A stretch of 57,863 nucleotides of DNA. Origin: JAGHAJ01 sp964559865 [NCBI: uncultured Synergistota bacterium]. GTDB taxonomy: Bacteria > Synergistota > JAGHAJ01. The stretch is taken from assembly GCA_964559865.1 (NCBI GenBank), contig CAZLJD010000028.1:1-57863 (forward strand), written 5' to 3'. Position numbers and translations under genes: made by a program. The notes under the pieces were generated by a model that was not told the DNA's origin, ran no database searches, and worked only from the letters and a program-made list of their open reading frames with translations. Shown here one piece after another: positions 38,090 through 47,409 of the stretch. Position 1 is the stretch's first letter; each line of letters begins with the position of its first letter.

Positions 38090-39286
38090 TTACATGACAG
38101 CCGTTATCTTCACATTTGTCTTGTCTGTCTGAAGTAACTTTATGTGTTCAGGCACCTCATCTATGCTTATCCTTTTAGTAATTATAGGGGTCTGATCCAT
38201 TCCACTTGCCATAAGACTTATGACATTGGGGAACGTTCCATGTCCCGAGTGCCCCTGGGAACCAACTATCTGTGCCCTTCTTACTTGGAATACCTCAGCT
38301 GTAACGGGTATCTTCACATCTGCACGGGCAACAATGACGACCGTACTATTCAATCCCCTACCATTCCATATTGCCTTCTCTATACCAGGGAAGACCTTAT
38401 CAGGTACACCACTTGCCTCAAGATATATCTTTGCACCCATTCCGCGAGTGTATTCAAGCACCGCCTCAGCAAAGTCTTCCTTCAGGGGGTTTATCACATG
38501 ATCAGCCCCCATCTTCCTTCCCAATTCTGCACGGACCTCAGAAGGCTCAGAGAGTATCACATTATCTGCACCCGCATGCTTCAAGATGTTCACAGCTGCA
38601 AGCCCTATGGGTCCACCACCTATGACGACCACACTCTCTCCCGGTTTTATTCCCCCACCTCTCACTATAACGGCATTATATGCAACTGATGTCGGCTCAA
38701 CAAGACTACCTGCCAAGAATAGCTTATCGTCAGAATACCTACCTTTCAGCTCTTCAAGACTCCATACAAACTTGGCATCTACCTTAACATACTTTGCAAA
38801 AGCACCATTTACACTAAAGCCCAGCTCCTGAAGGTTTTCACAATGATTGGGAAAACCGTCCGAACACGCTCTACAATGCCCGCACCAAAACATCTCCTCT
38901 GCCGTGACTACTTCTCCTACCTCAAAACGCCTTCTCGTCCTTTTGTTTATTGCTTCTTCGCCAGCTTCCACAACTACTCCTGAAAATTCGTGTCCAAGCA
39001 CAACAGGGAAAGCTGTCAAACCAGGGTAAAATATGTAACCATCTTCCTTCGCCTGGGCCATGTGAACATCACTACCACATATCCCACACGCCTTTACCTC
39101 TATTATCACATCCGTAGGTTTCTCCACCTTAGGGACATCTACCTCTTCTACTCTAACCTCAGGGTATCTCCAAACCTTACTACCAAGATAGGTCAAACGG
39201 CCATCAATATCCTTATCACCTAGAACGAATTCCGGCTTTGGGTCCCACCTTGCATGTAACACAACTGCCTTCATCTTCTCTCCCAT
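38090..39286 (-). CDS. iolM: Zinc-dependent dehydrogenase, probable scyllo-inosose 3-dehydrogenase IolM
   Basis: This 398-aa medium-chain dehydrogenase has CGICGSDVHM, GHEFSGVVVEAG, the four-cysteine structural zinc loop CGHCRACSDGFPNHC and the NAD motif IGGGPIGLAAVNILK. The long N-terminal part (RWDPKPEFVLGDKDIDGRLTYLGSKVWRYPEV) and the late QGHSGHGTFPNVISLMASG are unlike ordinary alcohol dehydrogenases but agree with T. maritima TM0412 (IolM), which oxidises 2-keto-myo-inositol to the diketone. Context with iolN and iolO supports the call. It follows the uronate isomerase-like gene after a 16-base gap. Confidence 0.75.
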   Translation of the reverse strand: MGEKMKAVVLHARWDPKPEFVLGDKDIDGRLTYLGSKVWRYPEVRVEEVDVPKVEKPTDVIIEVKACGICGSDVHMAQAKEDGYIFYPGLTAFPVVLGHEFSGVVVEAGEEAINKRTRRRFEVGEVVTAEEMFWCGHCRACSDGFPNHCENLQELGFSVNGAFAKYVKVDAKFVWSLEELKGRYSDDKLFLAGSLVEPTSVAYNAVIVRGGGIKPGESVVVIGGGPIGLAAVNILKHAGADNVILSEPSEVRAELGRKMGADHVINPLKEDFAEAVLEYTRGMGAKIYLEASGVPDKVFPGIEKAIWNGRGLNSTVVIVARADVKIPVTAEVFQVRRAQIVGSQGHSGHGTFPNVISLMASGMDQTPIITKRISIDEVPEHIKLLQTDKTNVKITAVM

Positions 39287-39302
39287 AACTTAATATCCCT
39301 CC

Positions 39303-40559
39303 TTAAAATCTCCTTCTTAAAAAGTCTTCAAACTCCCCTCCAAACAGAGCTCTAACACCACTTTCCACATCCAACTTGGATAGGCGCCACCCGCTGCGTA
39401 TTATAGCAGAATATCTACGAGATAGAAGTGGTAAAATCACATCCTTAGAGTGTTTCCACTTGTATATAAGCTGATCTAAAACCCGAGCATCAGAGTGCTG
39501 AAATGTGAAGCTGAAACCGAGCATGTCCAATCTCTCCGCCGTTATACCTTCCACTATAGAAGGGTTGTTTAAGAACCACCAGCACCCGAATATGTGCAAG
39601 TTTCTGAACTTCCTCGCTGCAACAATAAGCTCATGCTGGTTCTCTTTGGAAAGCATGAGCACAAAAAACTTGTTATGCGGATAACCCCTACACAGGTACT
39701 CAATCACACCTATATCTGCTTTACCAACAGAATCTCCTGCAAGACCAAGCAAAGGGTTGGTATGCTTTTTAACACCCACCATCATAGCAAACGGCAAATC
39801 AAACTCTCCCGCAACAGGCAAAACTGCCTCCTGAATGATCACAGACGCAAGATTGCTGTAGGAAACGGTGAAATCAGGGGGCAGAGAAACCGCTATATAC
39901 ACAGGGTCCATCCGCTCTATCCACTCCCTCAAAAATCTCCTCACCTCACTTAGGGTGTCGCTATCTACCACCTCCTTCACCTTATACCCCCATGCATTCA
40001 ACCTACCCCAAACACTATGCCATCCATTGACGAGTTGATCCAACCGCAGCGCTGGTTTGAATCTCTCATCTTTCACATAACTACCCGACCACACCTCTCT
40101 TTCAGTATCGTCAAAAGGGTCATTGGTCATAATCAAATAGTCTATATGTGCCTTTTGAAGTACAATGTCTATATATTCATCTACATCGTATTTCGCAAAG
40201 TAATCTCTGTAAACATCAAGTTTCTTTGAGGAAAGATCCATCCCAAATGCCGAAAGTACTGTTACTACTCCCCTCGCAGCTTCACTAACTGGCACTCTCT
40301 TAACAAATAGCTCGTCCCACACGAAATCTGCCTGCTGCCTCTTAGTCATCTTCCAAAAATGTTCGTAAGGCATATCCGTATACCTCATTACTTCTGCAAT
40401 AAGATAGTGATAGGTCAAAAGTTCATCTATCCCCCACAACAAAAGTTTGCCAAAACTCCTGCTGAAAAGATGTGTGTGAACATCCACAATACGAACCCTG
40501 TTTAAAGCTTCAAGGACCCACTCCCCAACATCCATCAAACTCCACACCCCTTCCATCAC
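39303..40559 (-). CDS. Uronate isomerase-like protein (UxaC family, divergent)
   Basis: This protein of about 418 aa belongs to the uronate isomerase branch of the amidohydrolase superfamily: IVDVHTHLFS supplies the first metal-site His pair, and GCWWFLNNPSIV is the UxaC-type C-terminal motif, with FSFTFQHSDARV near it. UxaC converts D-glucuronate to D-fructuronate and D-galacturonate to D-tagaturonate, which are also the substrates of UxaE in this operon. It is shorter than classical UxaC (about 450-470 aa), so a relative with a different sugar acid is possible. The start is uncertain (GTG 40559, ATG 40556 overlapping the TRAP stop, or ATG 40535). Confidence 0.72.
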   Translation of the reverse strand: MMEGVWSLMDVGEWVLEALNRVRIVDVHTHLFSRSFGKLLLWGIDELLTYHYLIAEVMRYTDMPYEHFWKMTKRQQADFVWDELFVKRVPVSEAARGVVTVLSAFGMDLSSKKLDVYRDYFAKYDVDEYIDIVLQKAHIDYLIMTNDPFDDTEREVWSGSYVKDERFKPALRLDQLVNGWHSVWGRLNAWGYKVKEVVDSDTLSEVRRFLREWIERMDPVYIAVSLPPDFTVSYSNLASVIIQEAVLPVAGEFDLPFAMMVGVKKHTNPLLGLAGDSVGKADIGVIEYLCRGYPHNKFFVLMLSKENQHELIVAARKFRNLHIFGCWWFLNNPSIVEGITAERLDMLGFSFTFQHSDARVLDQLIYKWKHSKDVILPLLSRRYSAIIRSGWRLSKLDVESGVRALFGGEFEDFLRRRF

Positions 40560-42442
40560 TTATAAAACAAAGATGGCACAAACATCGTGATCTGTGGTAT
40601 AAATGTAACCAGCATCAAGATAACTACCATCGCTACATAAAACGGTACAGATGCTCTCGTTGCCCTCTCTATTGTAGTATTACCCACGCTACATCCAACA
40701 AAAAGCGTGTTCCCAACCGGGGGCGTACATAAACCTATAGCAAGGTTTATCATAAGCACTATGCCAAACTGTACTGGCGTCATGCCAAGCTTCATAACTA
40801 TCGGCAAGAGTATAGGCGTGAGTATCACAACGAGTGGTGCAAAGTCCATGATCATGCCCAAAAAGAGCACCATAACATTGATAAGTACAAGAAGCACATA
40901 TCTGTTATGAGTCAGTGACAGAAGTGTATTCGTAACCAATGCCGGCACCTGCATATACGCAAGTAAATACCCAAACACGGAGGCACTTGCTATAAGAAAC
41001 ATCACCATAGAAACCATCTTTACTGCATCAACAAGGATTCTCCCAAACATCTTAAGCTTCAATGTCCGGTAAGCAAAAAAACCTATAGCCATTGCATAAA
41101 CCACTGCAATAACAGAGGCTTCTGTTGCAGTAAACACACCACTTACAATCCCTCCTATTATAATGACAGCAACAAACAAACCAAGTATTGCATCTGCCGT
41201 TATCTTAACAGCTTCTCTCAATGAATATTTTGGAGCCTTTGGATAATTCTTCTTAACTGCTATCACATAGGAAGCTATCATAAGACTCACACCTATCATT
41301 ATCCCAGGAATATATCCTGCCAAGAAGAGTTGTCCTACAGAAACTCCACCAGCAGCCAGAGAGTAAATAATCATGTTGTGGCTTGGGGGTATTATTATCC
41401 CCTCAGTAGAAGATGTAATAGTAACTGCAACAGCAAAATCCTTATCATACCCCTGTTTCTCCATCATCGGTATGAGTATAGGACCTATGGAGGCTACATC
41501 TGCCACAGACGAGCCAGATATACCACCAAAGAGCATACTTGCAACGATGTTTACCATAGCAAGTCCCCCTCGTATCCTTCCCACGAGGACATTTGCAAAG
41601 GCAACGATCTTTTCTGCTATTCCACCATCTGCCATTATCTTACCTGCCAAGATAAAAAAAGGAATAGCAATGAATGCAAATGCATTTATACCAGCAGCAA
41701 GCCGCTGCGTAATAACCATTAGCGGTAAACCAAGGTAATAACCTGTGATAAATGCTGCAATACCAAGAGAGAACGAGATTGGAACCCCATTTAGAAGCAA
41801 CAGAAAAAACAGAGATATCAAAAGTATCGTCCCCGACTCCGTGTTGCCCATATTACCAAACGGAGCTATCCTCACAAAATCCAACAAAATAATGCAAAGA
41901 AGCGTCAGAGAGACAACCAAAGGCACAATCTCCCTAAGGGTACGCCTCTCACTTCTTGTCAGGGAGCCACTTTTAACTTCTCTCCACGCATCCCTTAATA
42001 TATCCCTACCAAAAAGCAGTATTAGAGCAGCACCACCTGCAACCGTTAGGTACATCCACGCTACCGGTATACCTGTTGCAGGCATCACATTTGTCAAGAA
42101 GGTAGAGAGTTTATAACTGTAAAAAAGCATATACACAGAGAATATCAATACAACAACAAACCCAAAGAAAAGGATCATACTTCTATCCCTTCTGTTCATC
42201 AGCTCTACAAAGAAGTTTACCCTTATATGTATGTGCCTTCTTACCCCCACAGCTGCACCAATAAAAGTAATCCACAACATAATAACAAGTGCAATTTCCT
42301 CCGACCAAGAGGGAGGCCTATCTAATACAAACCTGGCAAATACCTGCCAAAAGACTATTGAAACCATAACAAGCAGAAGCGCCCCACCAAGATAGTTTAT
42401 TGCCTCCTCAACCCTGTCAAGAAAGGTATCAAACCTGCTCAT
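40556..42442 (-). CDS. TRAP transporter fused small and large membrane subunits (DctQM)
   Basis: This protein of about 628 aa combines the four-helix DctQ part (about residues 1-170, with PPSWSEEIALVIMLWITFIGAAVGVRRHIHIRV) and the DctM part of about 12 helices (from about 195, with FILAGKIMADGGIAEKIV, LFGGISGSSVADVASIG, IIIPPSHNMIIY and the late NLAIGLCTPPVGNTLFVGC). Fusions of this kind are common in TRAP systems for sialic acid and uronates. With DctP it would import a carboxylated sugar using an ion gradient. The ATG at 42442 is preceded by GAGGAGGGAG; an in-frame GTG at 42457 lies in the foot of a hairpin and is unlikely. Confidence 0.93.
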   Translation of the reverse strand: MSRFDTFLDRVEEAINYLGGALLLVMVSIVFWQVFARFVLDRPPSWSEEIALVIMLWITFIGAAVGVRRHIHIRVNFFVELMNRRDRSMILFFGFVVVLIFSVYMLFYSYKLSTFLTNVMPATGIPVAWMYLTVAGGAALILLFGRDILRDAWREVKSGSLTRSERRTLREIVPLVVSLTLLCIILLDFVRIAPFGNMGNTESGTILLISLFFLLLLNGVPISFSLGIAAFITGYYLGLPLMVITQRLAAGINAFAFIAIPFFILAGKIMADGGIAEKIVAFANVLVGRIRGGLAMVNIVASMLFGGISGSSVADVASIGPILIPMMEKQGYDKDFAVAVTITSSTEGIIIPPSHNMIIYSLAAGGVSVGQLFLAGYIPGIMIGVSLMIASYVIAVKKNYPKAPKYSLREAVKITADAILGLFVAVIIIGGIVSGVFTATEASVIAVVYAMAIGFFAYRTLKLKMFGRILVDAVKMVSMVMFLIASASVFGYLLAYMQVPALVTNTLLSLTHNRYVLLVLINVMVLFLGMIMDFAPLVVILTPILLPIVMKLGMTPVQFGIVLMINLAIGLCTPPVGNTLFVGCSVGNTTIERATRASVPFYVAMVVILMLVTFIPQITMFVPSLFYK

Positions 42443-42457
42443 AAACTCCCTCCTCAC

Positions 42458-42490
42458 AAGTAGGACAGAGGGAATCCCTCTGTCCTACTT
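42458..42490 (-). repeat. Perfect 15-bp inverted repeat between dctP and dctQM
   Basis: AAGTAGGACAGAGGG and its exact complement are separated by three bases. The 5' arm contains the dctP TAG stop. No U-run follows; the dctQM ribosome-binding site begins directly after the stem. It probably protects the dctP mRNA 3' end or lowers dctQM expression relative to dctP. The first ten bases equal those of the hsp20 hairpin at 15408-15435. Confidence 0.85.
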
Positions 42491-43456
42491 CACAGACTGT
42501 ATCTCCTTTATCAACTTCTTGTAGTTTTTACCATACTTTTCGTAGACTGGTTTCACCTTCTCCTGGAACAGCTTTACATTGGGGTGGTAGAATTTGCATC
42601 CAGCCGCCTTCACAGCCTTTATAGCCTTTTTAACCATCTGTGCCCACAGATACCTTTCATAGTAGGAAGAAGCTATTGCAGCAGTTCTTATAATTAGCTT
42701 CTGGTTAGGTGTAAGCTTATTCCATGTAACCTTGCTCATCAGCACTATTTCAGGTATTCTCGTGTGGCCGTCATACGAGTAGTATTTTGCAACCTCATAG
42801 TGGCTTGTTTCCCAGTAGCTTGGCTCGTTGTTTTCAGCACCATCTATAACGCCACTCTGCAATGCGCTGTAAACCTCTTCAAATGCCATCGGAACAGGAG
42901 ATGCACCCAAAGCCTTCATAACATCGATCATAACCGGATTCTTCTGCACCCTTATCTTCAAACCTTTCAGATCAGAGGGTTTTAATATTGGTTTCTTGAC
43001 CGTGTAAAAGTTCCTTGCACCAGAGTCGTAATAAGCAAGCCCTATAAAGCCCTTTGAATCAAGAGAATTGAGCAGACTCCTACCTATAGGCCCGTCTAAA
43101 ACCTTCCACATGTGTTTGCCACTCCGGAATATATAAGGCAAACTCAAGACAGCCAATTTCGGCACAAATGCAACTACAGGAGAAACAGAAACTCTGTTGA
43201 TGTCAATTGCACCAAGCTGAGTCTGTTCTATTGTTTCTTTTTCAGAACCAAGTTGTGCACTGGGGTATATCTTAATCTTAATCTGGCCATTCGTCATGTA
43301 ATCTACAACCTTTGCCATCAACTTGAGTGCCTCCACAGTAGGATAACCATTTGCATGATCATCTGCCGCCTTTAGGATCATTGTGGAAGCCAAAGCAGAA
43401 AAACTAAACACAAACACCATCAAAACAACTACTACACCCACAAACCACTTCTTCAT
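42485..43456 (-). CDS. TRAP transporter substrate-binding protein (DctP family)
   Basis: This 323-aa secreted binding protein has a signal peptide of about 24 aa (KKW, hydrophobic run, SALAS). DctP landmarks are YPSAQLGSEKETIEQTQLGAIDI, SDLKGLKIRVQKNPVMIDVMKALGASPVPM with the conserved Arg that clamps a carboxylate, and EEVYSALQSGVIDGAENNEPSYW. Ligands of this class are organic or sugar acids; here uronates or inositol-derived acids fit the neighbours. It starts 64 nt after the kinase gene, has GGGAGGG upstream and ends inside a stable hairpin. Confidence 0.93.
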   Translation of the reverse strand: MKKWFVGVVVVLMVFVFSFSALASTMILKAADDHANGYPTVEALKLMAKVVDYMTNGQIKIKIYPSAQLGSEKETIEQTQLGAIDINRVSVSPVVAFVPKLAVLSLPYIFRSGKHMWKVLDGPIGRSLLNSLDSKGFIGLAYYDSGARNFYTVKKPILKPSDLKGLKIRVQKNPVMIDVMKALGASPVPMAFEEVYSALQSGVIDGAENNEPSYWETSHYEVAKYYSYDGHTRIPEIVLMSKVTWNKLTPNQKLIIRTAAIASSYYERYLWAQMVKKAIKAVKAAGCKFYHPNVKLFQEKVKPVYEKYGKNYKKLIKEIQSVK

Positions 43457-43520
43457 AAAGCATCCCTCCCTTAAAAGATTTTTTCAAAACTACACACACT
43501 CTCTCACCTGTTTCCTGCTA

Positions 43521-45002
43521 TCACCTCCCTCTGTCAAAGTATTTCTCATGAACATCTTTTATGCAGGAAACAAGATACGAAAATGCCTCGTATCTATCCC
43601 TATAGAGCTCGGCATCTTTATCCGGAACAATTTCCTCTCCAAGCTTCACCATATAATCAGTGGCACCCTGTATATCCCTATAAAGTCCCATAGCTACATA
43701 ACCAAGCATTGCTTCACCTACAAAGGATACATAATCACACTTGGACTTCCTCACAGGCACACCAGTTATATTAGATATGATCTTCAGCCACAGGTTAGAC
43801 CTTGCACCACTTCCCCCTACCCTTATCTCTTCCACAGTTATACCATTATCCTGTATGGCATCCTTTACCATTCTCAGAGTGTAACCAACACCTTCAAGTA
43901 TAGCTCTCACAATGTGAGCAGCAGTGTGATACTCTCTCAGTCCAAATAAAACGCCAGAAGATGAACTACCTATCCTGCAGTCCCTCTCACCTGTAAAGTA
44001 GGGCAGGAAAACAAGGCCATCAGCTCCAGAGTTCACACCCTCTGCCATAGATGTGAGCTGATCGTACCCGAGATTTACAAGATTATCCCTAAACCACCTC
44101 AATACTACTCCTGCATTGTTTATCCCTTCACCTGTAAGCCACACATCCGAAAAAAAATGATACGTCTGAAGTCTCTTGTCCCTATCGAGCACAGGCATAC
44201 CAACAGCAACCCTCAACATAGAAGTGGTTCCGAGATTTACGCTACCAACCCCCCTCTGGAGTCCACCAAGCCCAACAACAAGACCCCCACCATCGTAGAC
44301 ACCGGGTAAGAGGTAAAGTCTCCCCTTTACTCCCATTTCATCTTTAACACAAGAAGATACCTCGCCAATCACCGCATTTCCATCTACAATTTCAGGCAAC
44401 ATATCCCTATCTATACCGATCACAGAAAGTGCATAATCATCCCAATCCTTTTCATGAATATTAAACATCTGCGTCGCAGAAGATATACTTGGTTCGGTAG
44501 CTAACCTACCCGTAAGTCGGTATATCAAATAATCCTTAGAACCGAGAAAATATCTCACTTTTTCAAATATTTCCCTCTTGTAGTGCTTCATCCAAAGCAC
44601 CTTGGCAAACGGATAAAGATAAGATGGAGGGCACCCCGTTCTTCTATACAACTCATCAGTATCCACACCACCTATCAGTTTATCAAAGCTCATCTGTGCC
44701 CTCGTATCAAGGAGTGTCATTACTCCTGTAAGTGGATTCTTGTCCTTATCAACGGGCAAAAGTCCTAACTGGTAAGAAGACAGCACCATAAATTCTACAT
44801 CGGTAGAATAGCTCTTCACTGCATCCTTGGAGACCTCTACAACAGTATTAAAAAGCTCCTCTGGATCATGCTCAGATGCACCAAGTTCAGGTGAATGTAT
44901 CCTATTTTCCATTTCAGCAGAAGATAAGAGTTCTCCTCTCTCGTTAACCACACCCGCCTTTATATTAGTGGTACCGACATCAACCACCAATACCAAACTC
45001 AT
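43521..45002 (-). CDS. FGGY-family carbohydrate kinase (gluconokinase candidate)
   Basis: This 493-aa kinase has the FGGY N-terminal motif VVDVGTTNIKAGVV, the substrate-site region ASEHDPEEL, LLDTRA, GSKDYLIYRLTG, and the C-terminal VGGSGARSNLWLKIISNITGVPV with the ATP-binding glycines. FGGY kinases act on gluconate, xylulose, glycerol and others. In T. maritima the gluconate kinase TM0443 sits with gnd, uxaE and an SDR, the same set as here, so gluconate is the best guess. It overlaps the 2-hydroxyacid dehydrogenase gene by 23 bases. Confidence 0.85.
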   Translation of the reverse strand: MSLVLVVDVGTTNIKAGVVNERGELLSSAEMENRIHSPELGASEHDPEELFNTVVEVSKDAVKSYSTDVEFMVLSSYQLGLLPVDKDKNPLTGVMTLLDTRAQMSFDKLIGGVDTDELYRRTGCPPSYLYPFAKVLWMKHYKREIFEKVRYFLGSKDYLIYRLTGRLATEPSISSATQMFNIHEKDWDDYALSVIGIDRDMLPEIVDGNAVIGEVSSCVKDEMGVKGRLYLLPGVYDGGGLVVGLGGLQRGVGSVNLGTTSMLRVAVGMPVLDRDKRLQTYHFFSDVWLTGEGINNAGVVLRWFRDNLVNLGYDQLTSMAEGVNSGADGLVFLPYFTGERDCRIGSSSSGVLFGLREYHTAAHIVRAILEGVGYTLRMVKDAIQDNGITVEEIRVGGSGARSNLWLKIISNITGVPVRKSKCDYVSFVGEAMLGYVAMGLYRDIQGATDYMVKLGEEIVPDKDAELYRDRYEAFSYLVSCIKDVHEKYFDRGR

Positions 45003-46017
45003 TTAGCCTATTCCTCCTTTTTAATACATCCACATTTACAACTACATCAGGCACTTCACCGTGCAAAACCCTCTTCACATCTTCAACGACCTTATCCCCC
45101 ATACCCTTAAGGCACTCTTCTGTATAAGCCCCAATGTGAGGAACAATCACAACATTCTCGAAACCAAGCAGAGGGTGATTTTCATCTATGGGCTCACCTT
45201 CCACTACATCCATACCAACACCAAAAACCTTTCCATCTTCCAAGCTCTCAATCAAAGCCCTCGTATCTATCAGCTCACCCCTTGCTGTATCCACTATAAC
45301 AACTCCCCTCTTCATCTTCTCAAACTCACTCTTACCTATCATATGATATGTTTTCTCCGTAAGTGGTGCATGAAGAGTGATAATATCCGATCGACTAAGA
45401 AGTTCATCAAAGCTGGTCGGGGTTGCCCCTCTTAAAGTAATCTCGTCTGGATGTAAGTTTGGGTCGTAGGCAAAGACTTGCGCACCAAATCCATCTGACA
45501 GGATCTTCGCAACCCTGCTTCCAATATTACCTATCCCAACAATTCCAACTTTCCTTCCTTTAAGCTCCATACCAACAAATCTCGCTCTATTTTTCCATCC
45601 ACCCATCTTCACTTCATTGTAAGCTGGAGTCAACTTCCTTAATACCGACAACATGAGTGCAATGGTATGCTCTGCCATTGCTTCTCTCTCAATCTCTCCT
45701 GAAACCTTTGTGACCAGCACACCAAACTCCGTTGCAGCAACAATATCAACATTGTTCACACCTATACCGTGCCTTGCTATCAGAAACACATCTCTTTGAC
45801 TCTCAAAAAAATCTCTATCATAACTCGGCATAACACTGGCAATAATAATATGCACACCACTTAGCTCCTGTGCAAGCGTTTTCCCATCTACATCGGTTGG
45901 AAAATCGTATCTAACCACATCTCCAAGTGACGAAAGTACATCTATATGTTCCGGGAAAATCCTCCCAAAGCTACTCGAGTTAACTATTGCTATCTTCACA
46001 TTATTCCCATTCTTCAT
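44980..46017 (-). CDS. D-isomer-specific 2-hydroxyacid dehydrogenase
   Basis: This 345-aa NAD(P)-dependent enzyme has GIVGIGNIGSRVAKIL (nucleotide motif), the catalytic Arg in VDTARGELID, the Glu in VVEGEPID and the His in IVPHIGAYTEE, with ARHGIGVNNVDI in the substrate domain. It belongs to the phosphoglycerate dehydrogenase/2-ketoaldonate reductase group. Given Gnd and a gluconate-type kinase beside it, reduction of a 2-keto sugar acid such as 2-ketogluconate is plausible but unproven. It overlaps both neighbours (17 and 23 bases). Confidence 0.87.
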   Translation of the reverse strand: MKNGNNVKIAIVNSSSFGRIFPEHIDVLSSLGDVVRYDFPTDVDGKTLAQELSGVHIIIASVMPSYDRDFFESQRDVFLIARHGIGVNNVDIVAATEFGVLVTKVSGEIEREAMAEHTIALMLSVLRKLTPAYNEVKMGGWKNRARFVGMELKGRKVGIVGIGNIGSRVAKILSDGFGAQVFAYDPNLHPDEITLRGATPTSFDELLSRSDIITLHAPLTEKTYHMIGKSEFEKMKRGVVIVDTARGELIDTRALIESLEDGKVFGVGMDVVEGEPIDENHPLLGFENVVIVPHIGAYTEECLKGMGDKVVEDVKRVLHGEVPDVVVNVDVLKRRNRLNEFGIGG

Positions 46018-47407
46018 GGAATATCCCCTCTTTATCTATCCTCTGGAATGTGTGTGCACCAAAAAAGTCTCTCTGTGCCTGAATAATATTTGCCGGAAGC
46101 CTTTCTCTAAGAAAAGTATATGTATACAAGAGTGACTCACTCATGGCAGGTAGAGGTATCCCCGCACGAACACCAGTAACAACTACATCTCTCAGAGAAT
46201 CTATACCACTCTTAACCTCCCTCATGAACTCCGGATAAAAGAAGAGGTGTTCCAGAGATGGGTCCGAAAGATAGGCTTTCTTTAAAAGGTTCAACATCGC
46301 TGACCTTATTATACACCCTCCCTTCCATATCCTTACCACTTCTGATATTTCTATATTGTAGCCAAACTCAGCTGATGCAACTGATATAAGGTGCAACCCT
46401 TGAGCATAAGCCAAAAGGATAGAGACATATACTGCCTCCTCAAGTACATTTCTAAATATATAATTCTCCATACTAACTTTCCTCAAAAGTTCCCCATACT
46501 TCCTCACAAGCTCAACCCTTTGCTTCTTATAATCAGACAGAATACGCGCATTAACTGCAGCCGATATAGAAGGGACTGCCACTCCAAGATCCAGCGCAGA
46601 TTGAACAGTCCACTTTCCCGTACCCTTGCTACCTGCCTTATCCAAGATGAGATCAACAAGCGGCTCTTTCTTTTCCACATCTACCTTTCTGAGAAGTTTT
46701 GCGGTTATCTCCACAAGGAAAGAGCTGAGCCTACCTCTATTCCACTCTTCGAATATCTGCCTAATCTCCGAAACATCCATCCCAGCGGCAGTTTTTAGAA
46801 GATCATAAGCCTCAGATATCACCTGCATAATAGCATATTCTATCCCGTTATGTACCATCTTTACAAAATGCCCTGCTCCTCCCCTTCCAAGATAGGCACA
46901 GCATCTACCATCGTCAGTCAAAGCAGAAATACTGGTCAATAATTCTCCTACCTCATCGTAAGCCTCCCGCATACCACCAACCATTATAGAAGGCCCATAC
47001 AGAGCACCCTTCTCTCCACCAGATATTCCGGTACCAAGGAAAAACATCCCCTTGCTCCTTAAAAAACTCTCTCTCCTCTCCGTGTCAAGATAGTGTGAAT
47101 TACCACCATCTATGATAACACTGCCCTCAGGTAGCAAAGGTAGAAGCATCTGAATGAAGTCATCCACAGGTTTACCAGCTTTTACCATAAGAAGAATCTT
47201 CTTAGGTTCCCTTAGATGTTCAACGAACTCTTCAAGGGAGTAAGCAGGTATAATATTCTTACCCCTCGCACGAGTCTCAACAAACTGCTTCGTCTTCTGT
47301 GAGGTTCTGTTAAATACAACAACCGTATAGCCATTCCTCTCCATATTTAGGGCAAGATTGCTGCCCATCGTACTCATACCAACTACGCCAATATCTCCAT
47401 TAGCCAC
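46001..47407 (-). CDS. gnd: 6-phosphogluconate dehydrogenase, decarboxylating
   Basis: This 468-aa enzyme oxidises 6-phosphogluconate to ribulose-5-phosphate and CO2. IGVVGMSTMGSNLALNMERNGYTVVVFNRT is the cofactor domain, IIDGGNSHYLDTERR and GTGISGGEKGALYGPSIMVGG are active-site signatures, FVKMVHNGIEYAIMQVISEAYDLL carries the catalytic Lys and KGTGKWTVQSALDLGV the second Lys region. The GTG start is two bases after the SDR stop with GGGGGTG upstream. It is full length, and its place beside a gluconokinase-type gene makes an oxidative gluconate branch. Confidence 0.95.
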   Translation of the reverse strand: MANGDIGVVGMSTMGSNLALNMERNGYTVVVFNRTSQKTKQFVETRARGKNIIPAYSLEEFVEHLREPKKILLMVKAGKPVDDFIQMLLPLLPEGSVIIDGGNSHYLDTERRESFLRSKGMFFLGTGISGGEKGALYGPSIMVGGMREAYDEVGELLTSISALTDDGRCCAYLGRGGAGHFVKMVHNGIEYAIMQVISEAYDLLKTAAGMDVSEIRQIFEEWNRGRLSSFLVEITAKLLRKVDVEKKEPLVDLILDKAGSKGTGKWTVQSALDLGVAVPSISAAVNARILSDYKKQRVELVRKYGELLRKVSMENYIFRNVLEEAVYVSILLAYAQGLHLISVASAEFGYNIEISEVVRIWKGGCIIRSAMLNLLKKAYLSDPSLEHLFFYPEFMREVKSGIDSLRDVVVTGVRAGIPLPAMSESLLYTYTFLRERLPANIIQAQRDFFGAHTFQRIDKEGIFHEEWE

Positions 47408-47409
47408 GG

